Assembly (NCBI RefSeq): GCF_045446075.1
Contig: NZ_JBJJBQ010000010.1
Coordinates: 69,618 to 133,617 of the forward strand
Direction: 5' to 3'
Source: Flavisericum labens
Lineage (GTDB): Bacteria; Bacteroidota; Bacteroidia; Flavobacteriales; Flavobacteriaceae
Length of the DNA stretch: 64,000 nt
Part shown: positions 17,113 to 25,604 of the stretch, piece after piece
How the letters are laid out: every line of letters begins with the position of its first letter
Numbering within the stretch: position 1 is the first letter of the stretch
The notes under the pieces: generated by a model
Database searches by the model: none
Told to the model about the DNA's origin: nothing
The model's input: the letters and a program-made list of their open reading frames with translations, nothing else
Position numbers and translations under genes: made by a program

Positions 17113-19521
17113 ATGGAATTAATAGTAAAGTTTTTACCGCTATTTGGTGTTTTGGCACTGGCGTTTGTTTTAATTAAAAGTTCATGGGTCTCTAAGCAGG
17201 ACCAAGGCGACGAAAAAATGATAAGAATCGCTAAAAATATTGCTGATGGTGCAATGTCATTTTTAAAGGCAGAGTACAAAATATTATCAATCTTTGTTAT
17301 AGCAGTTGCCATCTTGTTATTTTTTAAAGGCAACTCTGAGGAAGGGTCTAATGGAATGGTGGCTATATCTTTTGTTGTTGGGGCTATTTGTTCTGCTTTG
17401 GCTGGCTTTATAGGAATGAAAGTAGCCACAAAAGCTAATGTGCGCACGACAAGTGCTGCAAGAACATCTCTAGGAAAAGCTTTAGAAGTGGCTTTCGCAG
17501 GAGGGGCTGTAATGGGCTTGGGTGTTGTTGGTCTTGGCGTGCTTGGCTTAAGTGGATTGTTTATGATTTATAGCGAAATGGGATGGGGCATTAACGAAGT
17601 GCTTAATGTGCTTTCTGGTTTTTCTCTTGGAGCATCATCCATTGCATTGTTTGCACGTGTTGGTGGTGGTATTTATACGAAAGCTGCAGATGTGGGAGCC
17701 GATTTGGTTGGTAAAGTTGAAGCAGGAATTCCTGAAGATCACCCTTTAAACCCGGCAACTATTGCCGATAACGTAGGTGATAACGTAGGAGATGTTGCAG
17801 GTATGGGAGCCGATTTATTTGAATCTTATGTAGGCTCTATAATCGGAACAATGGTATTGGGAGCGTTGATTGCTACGGAAGATTTTAATGGTCTTGGAGC
17901 AGTTTATTTACCGTTGGTATTGGCTGCTGTAGGAATTATTATGTCTATTATCGGAACCTTTTTCGTAAAAGTGAAAGATGGTGGTTCCCCACACAGAGCA
18001 TTGAATATTGGAGAATTTGGATCAGCAGCCTTAATGGTTGTAGCGTCTTATTTTATTATTAATGAATTTATTCCAGAAAGTTACACATTTAAAGGTGTTG
18101 AGTATGGAGCTATGGGCGTATTTTGGGCTACGATTGCAGGGTTAATAGCTGGTTTGCTGGTAGGTAAAGTTACTGAGTATTATACAGGCACAGGAACTAA
18201 GCCGGTAAATGCTATTGTAAGACAATCTGAAACTGGTGCAGCAACCAATATTATTGCTGGATTAGGAACAGGAATGATGTCTACCATGATTCCCATCTTA
18301 TTAATTGCAGCCGCTATTTTGGTATCACATCATTTTGCAGGTTTATATGGTATTGCAATTGCAGCCGTAGGGATGTTAGCTAATACAGGAATACAATTGG
18401 CTGTTGATGCTTATGGACCAATTTCAGATAATGCTGGAGGTATTGCTGAAATGGCAGAATTGCCAAGTGAGGTACGTGAGCGCACCGATAAATTGGATGC
18501 CGTTGGTAATACAACTGCAGCTATTGGAAAAGGTTTTGCCATTGCATCTGCTGCTTTAACAGCTTTAGCCTTGTTTGCAGCATTTATGGAAACTGCCGGT
18601 GTAGAAACTATTGATGTGTCGCGGCCCGATATTATGGCTGGATTACTAGTAGGAGGAATGTTGCCTTTTGTATTTTCGGCGTTATCAATGAATGCAGTTG
18701 GTCGTGCAGCAATGGCTATGATTGAAGAAGTGCGTCGTCAGTTTAGAGATATCCCACAGTTAAAAGCCGCTTTAGAGGTGATGCGTAAGTATGACTCAGA
18801 TATGACGAAGGCTTCAGAAGCCGATAGAAAAATATTTGACGCAGCTGACGGAGTAGCTGAGTATGATAAATGTGTTGCCATTTCAACTCAAGCATCAATT
18901 AAGGAAATGGTATTGCCAGGGTTGTTGGCCATCGCCGTTCCTGTGGCTGTTGGTTTTATTGGTGGTGCAGAAATGTTAGGAGGTTTGCTTGCAGGTGTAA
19001 CCACTTGTGGTGTACTTATGGCTATTTTTCAATCTAATGCAGGAGGAGCGTGGGATAATGCGAAAAAAACAATAGAAGAGCAAGGTAGAAAAGGAACTGA
19101 GGCGCATAAAGCTGCTGTGGTTGGAGATACTGTTGGAGATCCGTTTAAAGATACTTCAGGACCTTCATTAAATATATTGTTAAAGTTAATGTCTGTTGTG
19201 GCATTGGTTATTGCACCAAGTATTGCTTTATCATCGGATGTTGTAACAGCTTATGTTTCTGAGGATGTTCAATTGGAACAGATTGAAGTTACGAAAGAAG
19301 TTGAAGTGAAAATGAATAAAAATGAAGACGGAACTGTTAAAGCTGTGGTTACTACCACAACTACAAAAAACGGTGAGGAATCAGTAGTATATGAAACGTT
19401 TGAAGGTTTAGAAGAGGAGGTGAAAACTAAAATTGAAGCTCTTAATAGTGACGAACTAAGTGAAGTAAAAGTTCAAAAAGTTCTAAAGAAAGCTCAAGAA
19501 AACACCAGTTTCACAAATTAA
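17113..19521 (+). CDS. hppA: Membrane ion-translocating pyrophosphatase
   Basis: Couples PPi hydrolysis to H+ or Na+ pumping across the inner membrane, 802 aa with about 16 predicted helices. The PPi/Mg site is visible as DVGADLVGKVEAGIPEDHP and DNVGDNVGDVAGMGADLFE. GNTTAAIGKG has Ala where K+-independent enzymes have Lys, so this is the K+-dependent type. Pump specificity cannot be settled by eye. After the last helix (about residue 710) there is a charged tail of about 85 residues (VEVKMNKNEDGTVK and following) not found in standard family members. Confidence 0.95.
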   Translation: MELIVKFLPLFGVLALAFVLIKSSWVSKQDQGDEKMIRIAKNIADGAMSFLKAEYKILSIFVIAVAILLFFKGNSEEGSNGMVAISFVVGAICSALAGFIGMKVATKANVRTTSAARTSLGKALEVAFAGGAVMGLGVVGLGVLGLSGLFMIYSEMGWGINEVLNVLSGFSLGASSIALFARVGGGIYTKAADVGADLVGKVEAGIPEDHPLNPATIADNVGDNVGDVAGMGADLFESYVGSIIGTMVLGALIATEDFNGLGAVYLPLVLAAVGIIMSIIGTFFVKVKDGGSPHRALNIGEFGSAALMVVASYFIINEFIPESYTFKGVEYGAMGVFWATIAGLIAGLLVGKVTEYYTGTGTKPVNAIVRQSETGAATNIIAGLGTGMMSTMIPILLIAAAILVSHHFAGLYGIAIAAVGMLANTGIQLAVDAYGPISDNAGGIAEMAELPSEVRERTDKLDAVGNTTAAIGKGFAIASAALTALALFAAFMETAGVETIDVSRPDIMAGLLVGGMLPFVFSALSMNAVGRAAMAMIEEVRRQFRDIPQLKAALEVMRKYDSDMTKASEADRKIFDAADGVAEYDKCVAISTQASIKEMVLPGLLAIAVPVAVGFIGGAEMLGGLLAGVTTCGVLMAIFQSNAGGAWDNAKKTIEEQGRKGTEAHKAAVVGDTVGDPFKDTSGPSLNILLKLMSVVALVIAPSIALSSDVVTAYVSEDVQLEQIEVTKEVEVKMNKNEDGTVKAVVTTTTTKNGEESVVYETFEGLEEEVKTKIEALNSDELSEVKVQKVLKKAQENTSFTN

Positions 19522-19575
19522 TTTTTGTTATAATTTACCTTGTCAACTAAATTTGTAGGATGACACTGAAAATAA

Positions 19576-19612
19576 AAAAAGGCTATCACATTTAGAGTGA
19601 TAGCCTTTTTTA
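19576..19612. terminator. Bidirectional terminator between hppA and glnA
   Basis: A 14-bp stem (19576-19589 with 19597-19610) and a 7-nt loop, with A and T runs inside the arms. It serves the convergent genes hppA (+) and glutamine synthetase II (-). Confidence 0.85.
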
Positions 19613-19633
19613 TGAACAAAACTTATATTATAA

Positions 19634-20656
19634 TTAAATCTTTGCAGATTTAACAGTTTTAATAATTCTAGCGGCGATTTTGTATGGGTCACCGTTTGAA
19701 GCTGGACGTCTATCTTCCAACCATCCTTTGTAGCCTCTTTCTACAGTTGCAATTGGAATACGGATTGAAGCTCCACGGTCAGATACACCATAAGAGAACG
19801 CATCGATAGATTGTGTTTCGTGATCACCAGTTAATCGTTGATCGTTAAACTCACCGTAAACTTCAATGTGCTCTTTTACAACAGGGCGGAATGCTTCACA
19901 AACTTTTTCGTAAGTCGCTTTATCTCCACAAGTTCTCAACAATGTGTTAGAGAAGTTGGCGTGCATACCAGAACCATTCCAATCCAAATCTCTACCTAAT
20001 GGTTTTGGATGGTACTCAATGTAGTAACCATATTTTTCAGTTAATCGGTCTAGTAAATATCTAGAAATCCAGATTTCATCACCTGCTTGTTTTGCGCCTT
20101 TGGCAAATAATTGGTATTCCCATTGTCCGCAAGCTACCTCTTGGTTAATACCTTCAAAGTTTAATCCGGTATCAATGCATAAATCAGCATGTTCTTCAAC
20201 TAAATCACGTCCGTGAGTGTTTAAACCACCAACAGAACAGTAGTACATACCTTGTGGTGCAGGGTATCCTCCTCTAGGGAAACCTAAAGGTAATTCCGTT
20301 TTAGTATCCATTATAAAATACTCTTGCTCAAAACCAAACCAGAAATCATCATCTTCATCATCAATAGTAGCTCTACCGTTAGATTCATGCGGCGTTCCGT
20401 CAGGATTCATAACTTCTGTCATTACTAGATATCCATTAACACGCTCTGGGTCAGGATAAATAGCAACTGGTTTTAAGACACAATCTGAAGAACCTCCAAT
20501 GGCCTGCCTTGTAGAAGACCCGTCGAACGACCAGTTTCCTATTTCTTCAAGAGTTCCCTTGAAATCTTCATGATCTTCTACTTTAGTTTTACTCCTCATA
20601 TTTTGGGTAGGGAAATATCCGTCTAACCAAATATATTCTAACTTGATTTTTGCCAT
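19634..20656 (-). CDS. Glutamine synthetase type II (GSII)
   Basis: ATP-dependent ammonia assimilation into glutamine, 340 aa. The length and sequence are those of the eukaryote-like GSII: LEYIWLDGYFPTQNMRSKTKV, WSFDGSSTRQA, WFGFEQEYFIMD, GDEIWISRYLL and WNGSGMHANFSN. There is no adenylylation-site region as in GSI, so control is probably transcriptional or allosteric. A TATATTTG -7-like element lies at 20708-20701 on this strand. It is divergent from the GSIII gene across 279 bp, so nitrogen control could act on both from the shared region. Confidence 0.95.
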   Translation of the reverse strand: MAKIKLEYIWLDGYFPTQNMRSKTKVEDHEDFKGTLEEIGNWSFDGSSTRQAIGGSSDCVLKPVAIYPDPERVNGYLVMTEVMNPDGTPHESNGRATIDDEDDDFWFGFEQEYFIMDTKTELPLGFPRGGYPAPQGMYYCSVGGLNTHGRDLVEEHADLCIDTGLNFEGINQEVACGQWEYQLFAKGAKQAGDEIWISRYLLDRLTEKYGYYIEYHPKPLGRDLDWNGSGMHANFSNTLLRTCGDKATYEKVCEAFRPVVKEHIEVYGEFNDQRLTGDHETQSIDAFSYGVSDRGASIRIPIATVERGYKGWLEDRRPASNGDPYKIAARIIKTVKSAKI

Positions 20657-20935
20657 AATAAATATTTATTTTTAAGAATGAAATAATAATTTTTGCGAAA
20701 CAAATATATAATTTATCAGATGCACTATGAATTTTATAGGGGTGTTTTAATTAATTGGTGAGTTATTTTTATTTATACCCTATTTTTTTAAGGATTATTT
20801 TAAAAAAAGATGATTATTTTATTTAAATATTGAAAAAATGTTAACAACAATTTTCAAAAGTTAGTGGTATTATTACTCCTGCTGTTTTATTTTTGCTTAA
20901 TAATTCATTTTGAATCATTTAATTAAAAATATAGA

Positions 20936-23122
20936 ATGTCAACATTAAGATTTCACGCTTTAAAAGAATCTTTTGCCCATAAACCTGTGGTGTTTATTGA
21001 AAAAGAACGTCGGTCCGAACTATTTGGCAAAAATGTTTTTAATGAACGGACTATGCGCCAATACCTTACTAGAGATGCTTTTGAGGGTGTTACGAATGCC
21101 GTAAGCTTCGGCAAAAAGATTAATAGAAGTATAGCCAATCAAGTGGCGTCTTCAATGAAAGATTGGGCACTTTCCAAAGGGGTGACGCATTACACGCATT
21201 GGTTTCAGCCTCTAACTGGAGCAACTGCCGAGAAACACGATGCTTTTTTCGAAACTACTGGAGATGGCCTTGCCATTGAGAAATTTGGAGGCGGACAATT
21301 GGTTCAGCAGGAGCCCGATGCTTCTAGTTTCCCAAGTGGAGGTATCCGTAATACTTTTGAGGCAAGGGGTTATACTGCTTGGGATCCTACGTCGCCGGCA
21401 TTTATTTATGGAACCACGCTTTGTATTCCAACCATATTTGTGGCTTATACTGGGGAAGCCCTAGATTATAAAACGCCATTACTAAGGGCGTTACAAGCGG
21501 TTGATGTTGCCGCAACAGATGTGTGTAAATATTTCGATAAAAACGTGAAAAAAGTAAGCTCATCTTTGGGGTGGGAGCAAGAGTATTTTTTAATTGACAA
21601 AATGTTGGCAACAAGCCGTCCTGATATCAATTTAACCGGAAGAACTTTATTGGGGCATTCAGCCGCTAAAGGCCAACAATTGGACGATCACTACTTTGGG
21701 TCAATCCCAAGAAGGGCCCTAAATTTTATGCGTGATTTAGAAAACGATTGTATGCTTTTGGGCATTCCAGTTAAAACCCGGCATAATGAGGTGGCTCCTA
21801 ATCAATTTGAGCTAGCGCCCATTTTTGAGGAAGCCAACCTGGCTGTAGATCATAATTCTTTACTCATGGACATTATGGGGCGTGTCGCCTCGCGTCATAA
21901 TTTTAAGGTGCTATTGCACGAAAAACCGTTTGCAGGCATCAATGGTTCGGGTAAGCATAATAACTGGTCGCTTTCTACTGATACGGGTGTCAATTTATTA
22001 GCTCCAGGTAAAACACCTATGAGTAACCTACAGTTTTTAACCTTTTTTATCAATACCATTAAGGCCGTTTATAAGCACGAAGCACTTTTACGTGCGGCCG
22101 TGGCATCTGCAAGTAATGACCATAGGTTAGGTGCAAACGAAGCACCACCGGCTATAATGTCGGTATTTATTGGTGAACAGCTAACTAAGGTTTTGGAGGA
22201 GCTTGAAGGCGTGACAAAAGGAAAGTTGTCGCCAAAAGAAAAAACAGAACTTAAACTTAATGTGGTTGGGAAAATACCCGACGTTCTGCTTGATAATACG
22301 GATAGAAACAGAACCTCGCCATTTGCATTTACAGGTAACAAGTTTGAGTTTAGAGCGGTAGGTTCAACAGCTAATTGTGGTGACCCGATGACTGTTTTAA
22401 ATACGATTGTAGCCAAGCAATTAACTGACTTTAAAGTTGAAGTTGATGCGCTTATTGATAAAAAAGGACTAAAAAAAGATGAAGCCGTTTTCAATGTTCT
22501 GAGAGAATATATAAAATCCACAAAAGCCATTCTGTTTGAAGGTAACGGGTACGGAAAGGAATGGGAGAAGGAAGCAAAAAAACGCGGACTTAGTAACAAT
22601 AAGACCACGCCTGAAGCCCTTAAAGCCAAAATTTCTGAGCAAACTATTAAATTGTTTGAGGAAATGAAGGTAATGAGTAAAATTGAAACCGAGGCACGTT
22701 ATGAAATTGAAATCGAAGCGTATATAAAGCATATTCAAATTGAAAGTAGGGTTTTGGGTGATATTGCAAGAAATCATATTGTTCCAACCGCGGTAAAATA
22801 TCAAAACATATTGATTGAAAACGTAAGGGGGCTAAAAAGTATTTTCGATAAGAAGTTTGATACGGTTTCAAAAGAACAGGTGAAATTGATTGAAGAGATT
22901 TCAAATCACATTGAAGGAATCAATACCCAGGTAACAAAAATGATTGATGAACGTAGAAAAGCCAACGCTATTCTCGATGACGAGAAAAGAGCTTTTGCCT
23001 ATTGTAACAAGGTGAAAGCCTTGTTTGAAGATATACGATATCACTGCGATAAATTGGAACTTTTGGTAGACGACGAACTTTGGCCTTTGGCTAAGTACCG
23101 AGAACTACTATTTACGAGATAA
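20936..23122 (+). CDS. glnN: Glutamine synthetase type III (GSIII)
   Basis: A second glutamine synthetase, 728 aa, of the long dodecameric GSIII class typical of Bacteroidota and cyanobacteria. The GSIII signatures GWEQEYFLID, RHNEVAPNQFELAP, HEKPFAGINGSGKHNNWS and ASNDHRLGANEAPPA contain the Glu, His and Arg residues of the active site. The C-terminal helical extension (from about residue 560) is class-typical. A TATTTTTG -7-like element lies at 20888-20895. A strong terminator follows. Confidence 0.96.
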   Translation: MSTLRFHALKESFAHKPVVFIEKERRSELFGKNVFNERTMRQYLTRDAFEGVTNAVSFGKKINRSIANQVASSMKDWALSKGVTHYTHWFQPLTGATAEKHDAFFETTGDGLAIEKFGGGQLVQQEPDASSFPSGGIRNTFEARGYTAWDPTSPAFIYGTTLCIPTIFVAYTGEALDYKTPLLRALQAVDVAATDVCKYFDKNVKKVSSSLGWEQEYFLIDKMLATSRPDINLTGRTLLGHSAAKGQQLDDHYFGSIPRRALNFMRDLENDCMLLGIPVKTRHNEVAPNQFELAPIFEEANLAVDHNSLLMDIMGRVASRHNFKVLLHEKPFAGINGSGKHNNWSLSTDTGVNLLAPGKTPMSNLQFLTFFINTIKAVYKHEALLRAAVASASNDHRLGANEAPPAIMSVFIGEQLTKVLEELEGVTKGKLSPKEKTELKLNVVGKIPDVLLDNTDRNRTSPFAFTGNKFEFRAVGSTANCGDPMTVLNTIVAKQLTDFKVEVDALIDKKGLKKDEAVFNVLREYIKSTKAILFEGNGYGKEWEKEAKKRGLSNNKTTPEALKAKISEQTIKLFEEMKVMSKIETEARYEIEIEAYIKHIQIESRVLGDIARNHIVPTAVKYQNILIENVRGLKSIFDKKFDTVSKEQVKLIEEISNHIEGINTQVTKMIDERRKANAILDDEKRAFAYCNKVKALFEDIRYHCDKLELLVDDELWPLAKYRELLFTR

Positions 23123-23137
23123 GTTTTTAATCACTCA

Positions 23138-23171
23138 AAAAAAATCCTGCCCTAAAAAAGCAGGATTTTTT
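23138..23171 (+). terminator. Terminator after glnN
   Basis: The arm AAAAATCCTGC (ending 23150) pairs with GCAGGATTTTT (23160-23170) around a 9-nt loop. The T run follows on the + strand. Confidence 0.85.
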
Positions 23172-23183
23172 CATTCAAAAAAC

Positions 23184-23191
23184 TACCTTTG
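23184..23191 (+). promoter_or_regulatory. -7-like element (TACCTTTG) before the AIR-synthase-like gene
   Basis: TACCTTTG lies 17 nt before the ATG at 23209, directly after the glnN terminator. No matching -33 TTG is seen, so the assignment rests on the -7 match alone. Confidence 0.45.
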
Positions 23192-23208
23192 CACCACAAT
23201 ACAAAGTT

Positions 23209-24387
23209 ATGAGTCAAGAGGTTTCAAAACGTTACGCGCAACGCGGAGTATCAGCATCAAAAGAAGATGTTCACAGTGCGATTAAAAATATAGATAAAGG
23301 TTTATTTCCAAAGGCATTTTGTAAAATAGTGCCAGATTATCTAACAAATGATGATGATTATTGCTTGATTATGCATGCCGATGGTGCAGGAACCAAATCT
23401 TCTTTGGCCTATATGTATTGGAAGGAAACTGGCGATGTGTCAGTTTGGAAAGGTATTGCGCAAGATGCATTGATAATGAATATTGACGACTTACTTTGTG
23501 TGGGGGCAACAGATAATATCATGCTGTCTTCAACCATTGGGAGAAATAAAAACCTTATTCCCGGTGAAGTTATTTCGGCTATTATAAACGGTACCGAAGA
23601 GTTGATTTCAGAACTAAAAAGCTTCGGTGTAACCATACATTCCACTGGAGGCGAAACGGCTGATGTAGGTGATTTGGTTAGAACTATAATAGTGGATTCT
23701 ACCGTTACCGCGCGAATGAAACGGAGCAATGTTATAGATAATGCCAATATAAAGCCAGGCGATGTTATTGTTGGTCTTGAAAGTTTTGGGCAGGCTAACT
23801 ATGAAAAAGAATATAATGGCGGTATGGGCAGCAATGGGCTTACCTCTGCTCGACACGATGTTTTCAGTAAATATTTAGCAGAAAGATATCCAGAAAGTTT
23901 TGACGCAGCTGTACCTGAGAATTTAGTGTATTCGGGAGCTGTAAAATTAACCGATGCTGTTGAGGATTCACCTATTGATGCAGGAAAACTGGTATTGTCA
24001 CCAACAAGGACTTATGCACCAATCATAAAAAAAATATTATCGGAATTTAATAGTGATACCATTCACGGTATGGTGCATTGTTCTGGAGGGGCTCAAACTA
24101 AAATCCTTCATTTTGTTGACGAACTTCATATAATAAAGGACAATATGTTTCCTGTTCCGCCATTGTTTAAATTGATACAGGAACAATCAAAAACCGACTG
24201 GAAAGAGATGTATCAAGTCTTTAACTGTGGCCATAGAATGGAACTTTATGTGACACCCAAAATAGCTGAAGAGATTATAGAAATTTCTAAGTCCTTTAAT
24301 GTAGATGCAAAAATTATTGGTAAGGTAGAAGCATCAAAATCCAAAAAGCTTACAATAAAATCTGAGTTTGGAGAGTTTAACTATTAA
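23209..24387 (+). CDS. AIR synthase (PurM)-related protein
   Basis: A 392 aa ATP-grasp-independent AIR-synthase fold protein. YAQRGVSASKEDVHSAI, HADGAGTKSSLAYMYWK and NIDDLLCVGATDNIMLSSTIGRN match the PurM superfamily, and STGGETADVGDLV is the dimer-interface strand. The likely role is phosphoribosylformylglycinamidine cyclo-ligase in purine synthesis. At about 390 aa it is longer than E. coli PurM (about 345) and belongs to the Bacteroidota-type subgroup, so equivalence is likely but not certain. It is monocistronic or leads into the DUF3078 gene 71 nt on. Confidence 0.88.
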   Translation: MSQEVSKRYAQRGVSASKEDVHSAIKNIDKGLFPKAFCKIVPDYLTNDDDYCLIMHADGAGTKSSLAYMYWKETGDVSVWKGIAQDALIMNIDDLLCVGATDNIMLSSTIGRNKNLIPGEVISAIINGTEELISELKSFGVTIHSTGGETADVGDLVRTIIVDSTVTARMKRSNVIDNANIKPGDVIVGLESFGQANYEKEYNGGMGSNGLTSARHDVFSKYLAERYPESFDAAVPENLVYSGAVKLTDAVEDSPIDAGKLVLSPTRTYAPIIKKILSEFNSDTIHGMVHCSGGAQTKILHFVDELHIIKDNMFPVPPLFKLIQEQSKTDWKEMYQVFNCGHRMELYVTPKIAEEIIEISKSFNVDAKIIGKVEASKSKKLTIKSEFGEFNY

Positions 24388-24458
24388 TTATTCTTATTTT
24401 TTATAAAATGGAATGGTTGTTGATGAGAATGTAAACTTTTAAAACGAACCAACAAATC

Positions 24459-25421
24459 ATGAAATATACGCTATTAGCATTAGTGTGCTTTAGTTTTCAT
24501 TTTGCTTTTGCTCAACCCGATTCTTTATTTATTAAAAAAGTTGAAGAAAAATATTCTGGCCCACAATGGGTTCAAGAGAATAAAGCTTCTTTAGATTTAA
24601 GCGAAGTTGCTTTTTTTAACTGGAATTCTGGTGGTACCAATTCTATTTCTGGGCTATTAGGTTTTGTCTCTTCGGCCAATTACTCCGATAAGTTTTTTGC
24701 TTGGCGAAATGAAGCTAGAATTCAATATGGAATTAATAAACAGGAGGCGAGAGAGCTTAGAAAAACTGATGATCTGTTCGAAATAAATTCTAATCTAGGT
24801 TATAGGCCTGATACCAAATCCAATTGGTTTTATTCTGCAAGGCTTAATTTTAGGACACAATTGACAAATGGTTACAAATACCCAAATACTGATGAACCTA
24901 TATCTAGGTTGATGGCTCCCGGGTATCTCTTTTTTGGTGGGGGTATGGAATACGGAAAGCATATAGAGAAGGTGTCCTTGTATTTTTCACCATTAACCTT
25001 AAAAGCCACATTTGTTTTGGATGAAGATTTGGCCAATGCAGGTTCCTTTGGGGTGACGCCAGCCGTTTTAGATGCTGAGGGAAATGTAATTGTTCCCGGT
25101 GATCGTATAAGGCGGGAAGTAGGGATTTTGCTCACCAATAGTTATGAAATGGAGGTGATTGAAAATATTACCGTAAAAAACCAAATGAGCCTTTATTCAG
25201 ATTATGTTAATAATTTTGGAAATGTTGATATTGACTGGCGTTTGGATTTCGATTTTAAAGTCAATCAATTTGTAAGGGCTACTTTGGGGTCGCATCTTAG
25301 GTACGATGACGATATAAAAACCCAAGTACCATCGCAAACCGAAGAAGGTGAGTTTGATGAAGCTGGTGCCAAAGTACAGTGGAAACAGTTTTTAGGCGTT
25401 GGTTTTGCTGTAGATTTTTGA
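24459..25421 (+). CDS. DUF3078 outer-membrane-type protein
   Basis: A 320 aa protein with signal peptide MKYTLLALVCFSFHFAFAQ. After it come alternating strands rich in aromatic residues (FFNWNSGGTNSISGLLGFVSSANYSDKFFAWRNEARIQYG), consistent with a small outer-membrane beta-barrel and the DUF3078 family of Bacteroidota. The final residues GVGFAVDF end in Phe, a typical outer-membrane insertion signal. The function is unknown. A palindrome follows the stop. Confidence 0.85.
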   Translation: MKYTLLALVCFSFHFAFAQPDSLFIKKVEEKYSGPQWVQENKASLDLSEVAFFNWNSGGTNSISGLLGFVSSANYSDKFFAWRNEARIQYGINKQEARELRKTDDLFEINSNLGYRPDTKSNWFYSARLNFRTQLTNGYKYPNTDEPISRLMAPGYLFFGGGMEYGKHIEKVSLYFSPLTLKATFVLDEDLANAGSFGVTPAVLDAEGNVIVPGDRIRREVGILLTNSYEMEVIENITVKNQMSLYSDYVNNFGNVDIDWRLDFDFKVNQFVRATLGSHLRYDDDIKTQVPSQTEEGEFDEAGAKVQWKQFLGVGFAVDF

Positions 25422-25425
25422 AATT

Positions 25426-25449
25426 ATTTTTCAAATTAATTTGAAAAAT
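25426..25449. repeat. 24-bp perfect palindrome after the DUF3078 gene
   Basis: The left arm ATTTTTCAAATT mirrors AATTTGAAAAAT. It starts 5 nt after the stop codon. It is AT-only apart from one C-G pair and could be a weak terminator for DUF3078 or an operator for nrdJ, 156 bp downstream. Confidence 0.55.
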
Positions 25450-25604
25450 TTGTTAACTTTTTAATGTTGATAAATTTTTAAAACACTGTAAATCAGTTGG
25501 TTTTTGGTTTTTAGTTGAAAACTTTATGATTTTTGTCATGTTTTAAATTGTATATTTATGGTTAATTTATAACCTTAATTAATCTAAAAATATATAGTTT
25601 ACTA

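Noticed and set aside
22069..22629. 186-residue - strand frame inside glnN
   Set aside because: Antisense to highly conserved GSIII coding sequence; low-complexity Ser/Phe composition marks a shadow.
25450..25604. Cobalamin riboswitch in the nrdJ leader
   Set aside because: No B12-box-like sequence or long structured leader is visible; the region is plain AT-rich DNA.
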